Below, piece after piece: positions 17,820 to 26,765 of a stretch of 64,000 nt of DNA. Origin of the DNA: Moheibacter sediminis (GTDB lineage: Bacteria > Bacteroidota > Bacteroidia > Flavobacteriales > Weeksellaceae); assembly GCF_900176425.1 (NCBI RefSeq), contig NZ_FWXS01000011.1, forward strand, positions 1 to 64,000, read 5' to 3'. A program made the translations under genes and the position numbers. Every line of letters begins with the position of its first letter. Position 1 is the first letter of the stretch. The notes under the pieces were generated by a model. It searched no databases and had not been told where the DNA came from. It worked only from the letters and a program-made list of their open reading frames with translations.

Positions 17820-19397
17820 ATGAGACTTTTTTTCAAAATAATCAACATTTTTCTGGTAGTAGTGATCATCTTCATTGCCGGATTTATGGTGGGTAAAAAG
17901 TATGACATAGCTGTCGATGAAAATGACAAACTGGTTGGTTTAGAGTACAGCGACAATGAACAAAAAATCAGAAGACTCGTTTCTCTGATTGACAATCAAT
18001 ATATAGAAAATGTAAATACAGACAGTCTGGTGGACAAAACAATTACGCAGATGTTGAGTAATTTAGATCCGCACACTACTTATTTAGACAAAAAATCAAT
18101 CCAAAAAGTTACCCAGCAAATGAGCGGAAGCTTTCAGGGAATTGGCGTAAATGTAAAATCTTACAACGATACGATTGTCATCAGCCGCGTTGTGGCAGAA
18201 AGTCCCAATGTCGGAAAACTGTTTCCGGGTGACAGGATTTTGAAAATTGACGGCATCGACATCATGGACCTGAAAGCCGAGCAAGCAACTGCTTTGCTCA
18301 AAGGCGGAAACGAATCGGAAGTGAGTCTCACAGTCTTGAGAAATAAGTCTTTGGTTGAAATAAATGCAAAAAAAGGAAGTTTGCCGTTGCCGAGCGTCGT
18401 TTCTTCTTTTATGATCAATGATGAAATGGGGTACATAAAACTCGTTCGATTTGCGGAACAATCGGCGAATGAAGTCCATGCTGCATTGGAAAAATTAAAC
18501 AAAAAAGGAATGAAATCTTTGGTTCTGGATTTAAGAGGAAATCCGGGCGGAATTATGACGGTTGCTGAACAAATCGCCGATGAATTCCTCAAAGAAAAAG
18601 AACTCATCGTTTACACACAAGACAAAGAAGAAAAACGAAAATACATTTACGCAACTTCCAAAGGGAGTTTTGAGCATGGGAAAGTTTATGTTTTGATTGA
18701 TGAAAATTCTGCTTCTGCGAGTGAAATCGTTTCGGGTGCTTTGCAGGAATACGGGCGCGCAACCATCATCGGAAGACGTTCTTTCGGAAAAGGATTGGTT
18801 CAAAGAGAAATCAGTTTGGGAGATGGCACACGTTTGAGACTGACAGTCGCAAGGTATTATACGCCTTCAGGGCGTTCAATTCAAAGACCTTATGACGAAG
18901 GAAACTCTGCTTACTCAGATGAAATTTACCGAAGATTGCAAAGCGGTGAATTGTACACCAAAGACAGCATTAAATTCAATAAAAATTTAGAATACAAAGC
19001 TCCTTCGGGTAAAATCGTTTACGGTGGCGGAGGAATTGTTCCGGATGAATTTGTCCCGATTGATTCTTCTAAATTGGGACAATGGATTTACCACAGCAGT
19101 ACGCGCGATACGGAAGATTTCATCTTTAAAAAAGTAGAAGAAAACCGTTACAATCCGTTTTGGCTGAATGAAAATATTTTTCTAAGTCATTATGATGTAA
19201 CTCCTGTCTACAATGAGTTTTTGGGAATCATGGGGATCCGTGGAAGAAATGTGAATGAGCATGATGAACAAACATTGAAAGACTTTTTGAAGGCATCTAT
19301 AGCCGATGAACTTTTCGGGACGAATGCACTTTACCGTGCATGGATTCCACAGGATTCGATGATCCAAAAGGTCTTTGAAATTGAAAATCCGACATAG
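17820..19397 (+). CDS. S41 family C-terminal processing peptidase (CtpA type)
   Basis: A 525-residue protease with an N-terminal membrane anchor (about 7-25), a PDZ domain (about 95-180) and an S41 catalytic domain carrying the Ser/Lys dyad S299 (in NSASASE) and K324 (in FGKG). The 25-residue spacing equals that of E. coli Tsp. It cleaves C-termini of envelope proteins; a second, larger S41 protease is encoded at 43761-45824. The start follows the dCMP deaminase stop by 1 nt. Confidence 0.92.
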   Translation: MRLFFKIINIFLVVVIIFIAGFMVGKKYDIAVDENDKLVGLEYSDNEQKIRRLVSLIDNQYIENVNTDSLVDKTITQMLSNLDPHTTYLDKKSIQKVTQQMSGSFQGIGVNVKSYNDTIVISRVVAESPNVGKLFPGDRILKIDGIDIMDLKAEQATALLKGGNESEVSLTVLRNKSLVEINAKKGSLPLPSVVSSFMINDEMGYIKLVRFAEQSANEVHAALEKLNKKGMKSLVLDLRGNPGGIMTVAEQIADEFLKEKELIVYTQDKEEKRKYIYATSKGSFEHGKVYVLIDENSASASEIVSGALQEYGRATIIGRRSFGKGLVQREISLGDGTRLRLTVARYYTPSGRSIQRPYDEGNSAYSDEIYRRLQSGELYTKDSIKFNKNLEYKAPSGKIVYGGGGIVPDEFVPIDSSKLGQWIYHSSTRDTEDFIFKKVEENRYNPFWLNENIFLSHYDVTPVYNEFLGIMGIRGRNVNEHDEQTLKDFLKASIADELFGTNALYRAWIPQDSMIQKVFEIENPT

Positions 19398-20285
19398 ATG
19401 GAATGGCGGGAAGCTATTTCTGAATATAAATCTTATCTAAAACTTGAGAAGAGTTTGTCTGATAATACGCTGGAAGCCTATCTCCGCGACTTGAGGAAAC
19501 TGGAATTTTTTTCTGATAAAAATCCGATTGAGATTGGGAAATCTGATGTGGAGGAATTCCTGTATCAGTTTGCGAAAAGTGAAACCGCAATTCGATCGCA
19601 GGCAAGATTGATTTCATCCTTAAAAAGTTTTTTCGGGTATTTGCAATTGGAAGATTGGCGGTCAGACAATCCGGCTGAGCTGTTGGAAACTCCAAAATTG
19701 GGAATGAAATTACCTGATACGCTTTCGGAAGAGGAAATTGATAAATTGGTTGCGGCAATTGATTTGAGTTTGGCAGAAGGTGAAAGGAATCGGGCCATCA
19801 TCGAGACTTTGTATGGTTGCGGTTTGCGCGTTTCTGAGTTAACTGAATTGAAACTTTCTGATTTATTTTTTGAGGAGGATTTTATACGGGTGACGGGAAA
19901 GGGAAATAAACAAAGGTTGATTCCGATTTCGGGTTATACGGTGAAATACATCAATTTATATAAAGAACATATCAGGAATCATCAGGTGATACAGAAAGGT
20001 TTTGAGGATTATTTATTTCTGAACAGACGTGGTAAAAATTTGACGCGCGTGATGATCTTTACCATCATTAAAAATCTGGCAGAGCGAGCGGGAATTCACA
20101 AAAAAATAAGTCCGCATACGTTCCGGCATTCTTTTGCGACGCATTTACTGAAAAATGGAGCAGACTTGCGTTCGATACAAATGATGCTGGGACATGAAAG
20201 CATCACTACGACTGAGATTTATACACATTTGGATGATAAAGATATGCGGAATGCTATTTTGACTTATCATCCGAGGAGTAAATGA
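19398..20285 (+). CDS. xerD: Site-specific tyrosine recombinase XerD
   Basis: A 295-residue tyrosine recombinase with a complete active site: R144 (GLRVSE), K168, H240, R243 (HTFRHSF), H266 (LGHESI) and Y275 (YTHL). The N-terminal SAM-like domain is full length, so this is the housekeeping chromosome-dimer resolvase rather than a mobile-element integrase. Its ATG directly follows the stop of the CtpA gene. Whether it acts alone or with a XerC cannot be seen here. Confidence 0.92.
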   Translation: MEWREAISEYKSYLKLEKSLSDNTLEAYLRDLRKLEFFSDKNPIEIGKSDVEEFLYQFAKSETAIRSQARLISSLKSFFGYLQLEDWRSDNPAELLETPKLGMKLPDTLSEEEIDKLVAAIDLSLAEGERNRAIIETLYGCGLRVSELTELKLSDLFFEEDFIRVTGKGNKQRLIPISGYTVKYINLYKEHIRNHQVIQKGFEDYLFLNRRGKNLTRVMIFTIIKNLAERAGIHKKISPHTFRHSFATHLLKNGADLRSIQMMLGHESITTTEIYTHLDDKDMRNAILTYHPRSK

Positions 20286-20355
20286 ATTTCTATTTACAAG
20301 ATAAAAAAACAGTTAAGAGACTAATATTCAATTTATTTCGATAAAATTTAATTTA

Positions 20356-20383
20356 TTGAAAGATATTTAAGTTCGTATATTTG
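20356..20383 (+). promoter_or_regulatory. Bacteroidota-type promoter of the S9 peptidase gene
   Basis: TTG (20356-20358), 17 nt, then TATATTTG (20376-20383) is a full match to TTG-N17-23-TAnnTTTG. It leaves a leader of about 80 nt before the ATG at 20468. Confidence 0.55.
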
Positions 20384-20467
20384 ATAATCAGCTTAAGAAT
20401 AAAAGTTAGAACTCTCAACATCATTGAAAGAATTAAACATCTACTTATAAAAACTAAAAAAAATCAC

Positions 20468-22345
20468 ATGAAAACCATTTACAAAACCATTTCAGTTATT
20501 GTCATTTTGGCAATATTGTCGGCATTTGAAACTTCGTTTCAAGATCCAAAACAATATACGATCGAACAATTTTACAAAACGATTCGGTACAACGGCGGGA
20601 GTTTTTCTTTTGATGAAAAAAACTTACTGATTGGCAGTAATCAAACGGGTATTTACAATGTATTTGAAATTTCTGTGAATGGCGGTGAGGCTCAAGCGCT
20701 GACGAATTCTACAACTGAATCCCTTTTTCCCATTTCTTATTTTCCATCTGACAATAGAATGTTATATGCAAGTGACCAAGGAGGAAATGAAATCGACCAC
20801 ATTTACCTCAAAAATGAAAAAGGCGAGGTGACTGACCTCACGCCGGATAAGGGTGCAATCAGTTCTTTTTTGGAATGGAGCAAGGATAAAAAGAGTTTTT
20901 TCTATACTTCCAATAAGCGGGACAAACGTTTTTTTGATCTATATGAAATGGACATTTCGAAGTTTCAATCTAAAATGATTTATCAAAATGACGGCGGTTA
21001 TCAGGTAAGCATTATTTCAGGGAATAAAAATATCGTATCGCTTCTCAAACCGATTACCACTTCTGTTTCTGAGCTTTATTTGTACAAAATAGACACCAAA
21101 GAAACAATTAAAATTTCTGTGGACGGTGCTGATTATGCTGCTTGTGATTTTAGCCTGGACAATCAATCTTTCTATTATTTGACAGATTATGGAAGTGAAT
21201 TCAAACATTTGATGCGGTATGATATTCCAACCCAAAAATCAGAAAAAATATGGGAGGAAAAATGGGATATTTCTTATGCTTACCATACCGAAAAAGGGAA
21301 ATACCGCGTAGTGGGCATCAATGAAGATGCAAAAAACGTAGTTAAAATTTTTGACACGAAAACAGGGAAACAAATTGAGGTTCCTAAAATTCCGGATGGT
21401 GATATTTTGGGCGTAATTTTTTCTCCGAGCGAATCAAAAATGTCCTTGAGAGTCGGCAGTTCAAAGTCGCCCGCTAACATTTATTCTTACGATTTAAACA
21501 CAAAAAAACTTCAGAAACTGACGAATTCTTTGAATCCCGAAATCAATGAAGAAGATTTGGTTTCGGCAGAAGTGGTGCGTTACAAATCTTTTGACGGTGT
21601 GGAAATTCCTGCTATTTTATACAAACCAAAACAAGCAAATGCCAACAAAAAAGTGCCTGCCTTGGTTTGGGTGCATGGCGGTCCTGGCGGACAAAGCAGA
21701 GTTGGGTTTAGCGAAGAAATGCAGTATTATGTCAATCACGGTTATGCGATATTGGCTGTGAACAACCGCGGCTCAAGTGGTTATGGCAAAACTTTTTATA
21801 GAATGGATGACAAAAACCACGGAGAAGGGGATTTGCAAGACTGCATAGAAGGGAAAAATTATTTGGCAACGCTTCCTTATATAGATGCCAATAAAATAGG
21901 CATTATGGGCGGTTCTTACGGTGGATTTATGGTAATGGCTGCGCTGACATCTCAGCCGAAAGAATTCAAGGTGGGTGTCGATTATTTTGGAGTTGTGAAC
22001 TGGATGAGAACTTTGGAAAGCATTCCTTCCTGGTGGGAAGCTCAACGAATCGCATTGTATGAAGAAATGGGTGATCCCACGACTTCAGATTCAATACGAT
22101 TGAGAAAGATTTCTCCGTTGTTTCATGCAGATAAAATCGAAAAACCTGTACTTTTCTTGCAAGGAGCGCAAGACCCTCGCGTACTGCAAATCGAAACGGA
22201 TGAAATGGCTGCAGCTGCCAAAAACAAAGGTGTGCCGGTAGAATATGTTTTGTTTCCGGATGAAGGGCATGGATTTGTGAAAAAGGAAAATCAAATCAAT
22301 GCGTGTAAAGCTGTGCTGGCATTTTTAGATAAGTATTTGAGGTAA
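20468..22345 (+). CDS. S9 family prolyl oligopeptidase-like serine peptidase, exported
   Basis: A 625-residue protein. The ATG at 20468 gives a signal-like hydrophobic N-terminus; the longer TTG-initiated frame overlaps the promoter and is rejected. An N-terminal beta-propeller (about 40-370) precedes an alpha/beta-hydrolase domain with the triad S483 (GGSYGG), D569 (QDPRV) and H601 (GHGF). This is the dipeptidyl-peptidase/acylaminoacyl-peptidase layout; the specificity is not readable. A lipoprotein gene follows 35 nt later. Confidence 0.88.
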   Translation: MKTIYKTISVIVILAILSAFETSFQDPKQYTIEQFYKTIRYNGGSFSFDEKNLLIGSNQTGIYNVFEISVNGGEAQALTNSTTESLFPISYFPSDNRMLYASDQGGNEIDHIYLKNEKGEVTDLTPDKGAISSFLEWSKDKKSFFYTSNKRDKRFFDLYEMDISKFQSKMIYQNDGGYQVSIISGNKNIVSLLKPITTSVSELYLYKIDTKETIKISVDGADYAACDFSLDNQSFYYLTDYGSEFKHLMRYDIPTQKSEKIWEEKWDISYAYHTEKGKYRVVGINEDAKNVVKIFDTKTGKQIEVPKIPDGDILGVIFSPSESKMSLRVGSSKSPANIYSYDLNTKKLQKLTNSLNPEINEEDLVSAEVVRYKSFDGVEIPAILYKPKQANANKKVPALVWVHGGPGGQSRVGFSEEMQYYVNHGYAILAVNNRGSSGYGKTFYRMDDKNHGEGDLQDCIEGKNYLATLPYIDANKIGIMGGSYGGFMVMAALTSQPKEFKVGVDYFGVVNWMRTLESIPSWWEAQRIALYEEMGDPTTSDSIRLRKISPLFHADKIEKPVLFLQGAQDPRVLQIETDEMAAAAKNKGVPVEYVLFPDEGHGFVKKENQINACKAVLAFLDKYLR

Positions 22346-22380
22346 ATTATTTTGAATTCTTATTTTGAATCCCCAAACTA

Positions 22381-23334
22381 ATGAGAATACTTTTTTTAAT
22401 CTTAATGATTTTCACAATGATCTATTCTTGTAAAAAAGACAATGATGAGGTAATTGAAAAAGCTGTTTGTGGAAGTTGTCAAATGGAGGTGGAAATGAGA
22501 AGAGTTTCTAATGAATTAAATAGATTTGATTCTATAATTATAAATCTTTATGAAAAAATAAATGATGAACCCAAATTTGTACTTAAAGAAATTGAAAAGA
22601 TTGAATATCAATTGAACTCAGAAACAGATTCACTAAAAATAAAGGACAATAAAGTGTCATTAGTCACAAATTTAAAGATAGAGACTCTTTATAGGATGGG
22701 AGAATATCAAAAGTCAATTAATGAGATAGAACATTCTGCAAAATTGAGTCAACGAAGATTTGATGGAGAAATTAATTATAGTGAAAATGATTTTATTCAT
22801 CTGGCTTGTAATTATGTAAAGTTAAAAGATTTTGAAAAAGCAAAGGAATTATTAAGTAAAGCTGGAGTTGGGTGGTATATTACAAATTTTATAAACGCAA
22901 ATTTTTATGAGGTAATTGGTAATAAAGAAATGGCTATAAAAAAATACGAGGAGATAGTTTCTGATATTTCAATGGATCATTATTATCATTACAGACATTC
23001 AAAGATTAGATTATTAGAACTAAAAAAATCCAATCCCAAACTTTTAACTGAATTATTTTACCCAAGTGATCGTTCTGATGCAAAAATTACCGTAAGTGAT
23101 AATGGAATAAGAAACAAAGTATTTGATACAATTTGGAGTATTCCGGAATGTAAAAATTGTGGATCGGTATCTGTTTTCAAAGAACCTAGAGAGTCAAGTC
23201 GTTATTGGATGAAAGCTAAGTCAAAGAAAATTATATACAACTTTTTAGTTGATACACTTTCGTTCGAAATATTTTATTTAGACACCATTAATAAAAAAGA
23301 AATTCCTTTGTCAGAATGGAGAAAAGGTAATTAA
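22381..23334 (+). CDS. Hypothetical TPR-like lipoprotein with two CxxC motifs
   Basis: A 317-residue protein I cannot assign. A lipobox ending MIYSC (Cys17) marks it as a lipoprotein. The middle (about 60-225) is helical with repeated Lys/Glu/Leu spacing suggestive of tetratricopeptide repeats (MGEYQKSINEI, KDFEKAKELL, GNKEMAIKKYEEI). Two CxxC pairs, CGSC (30-33) and CKNC (257-260), flank the helical part and could bind a metal or form disulfides. It is noticeably A+T-richer than its neighbours, which hints at acquisition. Confidence 0.65.
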   Translation: MRILFLILMIFTMIYSCKKDNDEVIEKAVCGSCQMEVEMRRVSNELNRFDSIIINLYEKINDEPKFVLKEIEKIEYQLNSETDSLKIKDNKVSLVTNLKIETLYRMGEYQKSINEIEHSAKLSQRRFDGEINYSENDFIHLACNYVKLKDFEKAKELLSKAGVGWYITNFINANFYEVIGNKEMAIKKYEEIVSDISMDHYYHYRHSKIRLLELKKSNPKLLTELFYPSDRSDAKITVSDNGIRNKVFDTIWSIPECKNCGSVSVFKEPRESSRYWMKAKSKKIIYNFLVDTLSFEIFYLDTINKKEIPLSEWRKGN

Positions 23335-23373
23335 GAATATTCAATAGCGTAAACTTTTCTCAATTAATTGCCT

Positions 23374-23946
23374 ATGCAAACAGAAACAATTTTACTAGCA
23401 CATTTCGAAAAATACATCCAGCTGAGCGATAATTTGCAGCGGGAATTGGTGAGCCGAATTCATTTCAAAACTTTCAAAAAGGGTGAATTGGTGCATGATG
23501 CAGCTACGGTTTGCACGGAGAGCTATTTCATACAAAAGGGTTTGCTCCGCACTTATTTTTTAAAAGATGGAAAGGAAGTGAGCGAATATTTTAGCGAGGA
23601 AGGAGAATGGGTGAATTCGCCGCGGAGTTTTATGCAGAGAAAAGTGGATATTTATTACATCGATGCCATTGAAAATACGGAGGTATTTTGTCTTCATGTA
23701 AATGATCTAGTTTATTTGTTCGAAAATTTCCCGGAGATGGAAAGGTATGCACGGCTTTCAATGGGAACGGTTTTCGGACATTTGATGGAACGCATCACTT
23801 CGCTTCGGTTTACGACTGCACTTGAAAAATACATTCACTTTTGTGAAACTTACAAAGATGTTTACCATCGGATTCCATTAGGAATGGTGGCTTCTTACTT
23901 AGGCATTACACAAGAAACGCTGAGCCGAATCCGTGCAAAAAAGTAA
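23374..23946 (+). CDS. Crp/Fnr family transcriptional regulator
   Basis: A 190-residue protein from the ATG at 23374 (a TTG six nt earlier is also possible). A cyclic-nucleotide-binding-like beta-barrel (about 20-115) is followed by a dimer helix and a helix-turn-helix ending LGITQETLSRIRAKK. The signal is unknown. It is common in flavobacteria next to the gene it controls; the BAAT-type hydrolase 70 nt downstream on the same strand is the obvious candidate. Confidence 0.85.
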   Translation: MQTETILLAHFEKYIQLSDNLQRELVSRIHFKTFKKGELVHDAATVCTESYFIQKGLLRTYFLKDGKEVSEYFSEEGEWVNSPRSFMQRKVDIYYIDAIENTEVFCLHVNDLVYLFENFPEMERYARLSMGTVFGHLMERITSLRFTTALEKYIHFCETYKDVYHRIPLGMVASYLGITQETLSRIRAKK

Positions 23947-24016
23947 TTATTTGATACAGGTCAAATGTTTTGAATTTATAAATGTTCAACTTCGCATTTC
24001 AAATTCATCTAAAAAA

Positions 24017-24868
24017 ATGAAAAACTTCAACACATTCAAAACTTTATTTTTAGGTATCGCCATCGTGCTTTCCGGTCTTTCTTATGGTCAAATTAAGCTC
24101 GAAACAGTCAATACAGAGAGTTTTCTTTATTTGAGCGAAGGTGAAAATCAGCCTTTGGTTGTAGGATTGGGCGGTTCAGAAGGTGGGAATGCCTGGACGA
24201 GCGATTATTGGAAAAAAACGCGTAATGAATTTATAGAAAAAGGCTATGCTTTTCTCGCCATTGGCTATTTCGGTGCGCCCGGAACGCCGCCTATTTTGGA
24301 CAAAATAGCATTGGAAGATGTACATAATGCTATTTTGAAAGCTGCAGAAAATCCAAAAATTAATTCCGAAAAAATTGCAATTGTCGGCGGTTCACGCGGT
24401 GCAGATTTGGCTTTGCTGTTGGGTAGTTATTACTCTGACATCAGTTGTGTGGTGGGAATTGTGCCAAGTCACGTTGCTTTTCCGGGACATACGGAACATT
24501 TCAACAGTTCAGCCTGGACATTTGAAGGGAAAGAATTACCATTTGTTCCGGTGAATGAGGAAACCGTTCCATTTTTGATGAAAAGGGATTTGAGAGGTGC
24601 TTTTGAAACAATGCTGAAAGATAGTACCGCAGAGGAAAAGGCTTTGATCAAAGTGGAAAATATAAAGGGTTCTATTTTCTTACTTTCGGCCACCAAAGAC
24701 GAAATTTGTCCTTCTACGCCAATGTCAGAAAAAATGATTTCAAGATTGAAAAGCAAGCATTTCAAATATAATTATGAGCACAAAGCAATAGAAGGAAGTC
24801 ATAGCACACCTTTACAGCATTTTGATTTGATTTTTAAATTTTTAGAGAAGAATTTCCCGGTGAAATAA
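24017..24868 (+). CDS. Acyl-CoA thioester hydrolase/BAAT C-terminal domain protein, exported
   Basis: A 283-residue alpha/beta hydrolase from the ATG at 24017; earlier in-frame codons overlap the regulator gene and lack a signal. Residues 1-24 form a signal peptide ending LSYG. The nucleophile is S126 in GGSRGA, preceded by LGGSEGG, the oxyanion region; D in TKDEIC and H in GSHSTP complete the probable triad. The BAAT domain normally acts on acyl-CoAs, but the signal peptide puts this copy in the periplasm, so an ester or peptide substrate is more likely. A terminator follows at 24923-24960. Confidence 0.75.
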   Translation: MKNFNTFKTLFLGIAIVLSGLSYGQIKLETVNTESFLYLSEGENQPLVVGLGGSEGGNAWTSDYWKKTRNEFIEKGYAFLAIGYFGAPGTPPILDKIALEDVHNAILKAAENPKINSEKIAIVGGSRGADLALLLGSYYSDISCVVGIVPSHVAFPGHTEHFNSSAWTFEGKELPFVPVNEETVPFLMKRDLRGAFETMLKDSTAEEKALIKVENIKGSIFLLSATKDEICPSTPMSEKMISRLKSKHFKYNYEHKAIEGSHSTPLQHFDLIFKFLEKNFPVK

Positions 24869-24922
24869 TTATTTAAATTTCTAAATATTTTAGTTTAAAT
24901 CGAGTCAAATTAATCCACAAAC

Positions 24923-24960
24923 AAAAATGCTCCCGGAAAAGAATCTCCGAAAGCATTTTT
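24923..24960. terminator. Bidirectional terminator between the BAAT-type gene and ftsZ
   Basis: The stem AAAAATGCT (24923-24931) pairs with AGCATTTTT (24952-24960), and CGGA/TCCG inside extends it. It lies between two convergent genes and ends the whole dcw transcript on the minus strand. Confidence 0.75.
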
Positions 24961-24989
24961 AACCAACCTAAAACCTATGAAAATAATCT

Positions 24990-26744
24990 TTAATCTACGT
25001 TGTCGTGCAGGAAGTTATTTGGACGAATTTTTAATTCGTTGCTGCTGTCCTTTCCTACCACCAAATCTGAAGGCGAATTGTAGTCTCTTTCATTCAACTC
25101 GATTCCCTGTCTTTTGTATGCTGGAATACTTTCTACTTCGTCGACAGATTTATTGCTCAATGTATTTTTGAACTTGTAATTGAATTGTTTCAATCTCGCT
25201 CTTCGCTCTTCGATTGCCTGAGAAAGCGATTGTGAAATCGGAGAATCCGTTGGATTTATTTCTTCTTCAATTCTGATTTCTTTCTTTACTTCAGGCTCAG
25301 TCTGCTGATTTGGATTTGAAAAAACTTGTTTTTCTTCGATTGTTTCTTCTTCGAAATCATCATCTAAAGTAAACATCACCGTTTCTGTAAATTCCTCTTC
25401 TATCGTTTCCTCTACTTCATTTACCGGTTCATCGAAATGATAATTTTGTTCAAAAACAATTTCTTCCTCAAACAAAGGCTGCTGCACTTTCATTTCAGAT
25501 TTCAATTGAGGTTCCCAAGCGTCTTCAACTACTGGTTTTGTAACTTTTGGAGCTTCTTCTTCCAAAAAGAATTTTACCTGTTGAGGCTCTTCAGATCTAA
25601 CTTGCTGCGTTTGAGTCTCTACAGGCTGAACCATTTGAGGTTCTTCTATGTCTTTAATTTTTTTAACATGAACGGGAAAAGGAGTTTCATGTGAAAGCTT
25701 TTGAATCAAGGGCTGTTCTTCCTCTAATCTATGGAAAACTTTCTCTTCTTCCTTTCCTGTGAAAATCTGGTCTTCGGTCGGAAAACCCGTTGCTACAACC
25801 GTAACACTGATTTTATCCCCCAATTCCATGTCTTCACCTATACCCATGATGATATTGGCATTGTTCCCTGCCTCCGTCTGGATGTAGTCGTTGATGGTTC
25901 CGATTTCGTCCATCGTTACTTCATTTTCACCCGAAACGATTAATAACAATACATTTTTTGCACCACTGATTTTGTTGTTGTTCAACAAAGGAGAATCCAG
26001 TGCGCCAACGATAGCTTCTCTTGCTTTGTTTTCACCGCTTGCTTTTCCGGTTCCCATGATTGCGGTTCCGCTGTCAGCCAAAACAGTTCTTGCATCTTTC
26101 AAGTCGATATTGGTTGCGTAATGTTTCGTGATTACTTCAGCAATTCCTTTCGCTGCTGTTGTCAAAACTTCGTCTGCACGTGTAAATGCATCTTTGTAAC
26201 CTAAATTCCCGTACAATTCACGCAATTTATCGTTGTTGATAACAATCAATGAATCAACATTATTTCTTAATTTTTCGATACCGCGCTCAGCTTGCTCCAA
26301 ACGCATTTTACCTTCAAAATAGAAAGGTGCAGTACAAATTCCTACGGTCAAAATCCCCAATTCTTTAGAAATTCCGGCGATGATAGGAGCTGCTCCTGTT
26401 CCGGTTCCACCACCCATTCCGGCAGTAATGAAAACCATTTTGGTATTGACATCCAAAAACTTTTTGATGTCTTCTATACTTTCCAACGCTGCCTGCTCAC
26501 CTACTTCAGGATTTGCGCCTGCGCCCAAACCTTCTGTTGTAGATTGCCCCAACTGTACACGGTTAGGAACAGGACTATTGTTCAATGCTTGTGCATCGGT
26601 GTTGCAAACTACAAAGTCCACACCTGTAATCCCTTGCTGATGCATGTAATTCACAGCATTGCTACCTCCACCTCCTACACCTATCACTTTGATAGCTGAA
26701 GAGCGGTTTTTTGGCAAGTCAAACATAAAATCTCCGGTGCTCAT
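24990..26744 (-). CDS. ftsZ: Cell division tubulin homologue FtsZ
   Basis: A 584-residue GTPase that builds the division ring. The tubulin signature GGGTGTGA is at 111-118. After the core (to about 330) comes a roughly 200-residue acidic, Glu-rich linker. The membrane-tether peptide IPAYKRQG lies at 540-547 and is followed by 37 further residues, whereas in most bacteria it ends the protein; that extension is, as far as I know, typical of Bacteroidota FtsZ. It is the last gene of the dcw cluster, 21 nt after ftsA. Confidence 0.97.
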   Translation of the reverse strand: MSTGDFMFDLPKNRSSAIKVIGVGGGGSNAVNYMHQQGITGVDFVVCNTDAQALNNSPVPNRVQLGQSTTEGLGAGANPEVGEQAALESIEDIKKFLDVNTKMVFITAGMGGGTGTGAAPIIAGISKELGILTVGICTAPFYFEGKMRLEQAERGIEKLRNNVDSLIVINNDKLRELYGNLGYKDAFTRADEVLTTAAKGIAEVITKHYATNIDLKDARTVLADSGTAIMGTGKASGENKAREAIVGALDSPLLNNNKISGAKNVLLLIVSGENEVTMDEIGTINDYIQTEAGNNANIIMGIGEDMELGDKISVTVVATGFPTEDQIFTGKEEEKVFHRLEEEQPLIQKLSHETPFPVHVKKIKDIEEPQMVQPVETQTQQVRSEEPQQVKFFLEEEAPKVTKPVVEDAWEPQLKSEMKVQQPLFEEEIVFEQNYHFDEPVNEVEETIEEEFTETVMFTLDDDFEEETIEEKQVFSNPNQQTEPEVKKEIRIEEEINPTDSPISQSLSQAIEERRARLKQFNYKFKNTLSNKSVDEVESIPAYKRQGIELNERDYNSPSDLVVGKDSSNELKIRPNNFLHDNVD

Positions 26745-26765
26745 ATTATTAAATTTTTAATTCAG

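Noticed and set aside
18161-18607. 148-codon minus-strand frame opposite the CtpA gene
   Set aside because: Long only because of codon bias on the opposite strand; it overlaps the PDZ-protease coding region entirely.
19398-20285. Tyrosine recombinase as sign of a mobile element
   Set aside because: It is a full-length XerD in a housekeeping operon; no att-like repeats or cargo genes flank it.
25200-25760. Possible frameshift or fusion in the 3' half of ftsZ
   Set aside because: The Glu-rich stretch is in frame, and the conserved IPAYKRQG motif occurs after it, so it is a genuine linker.
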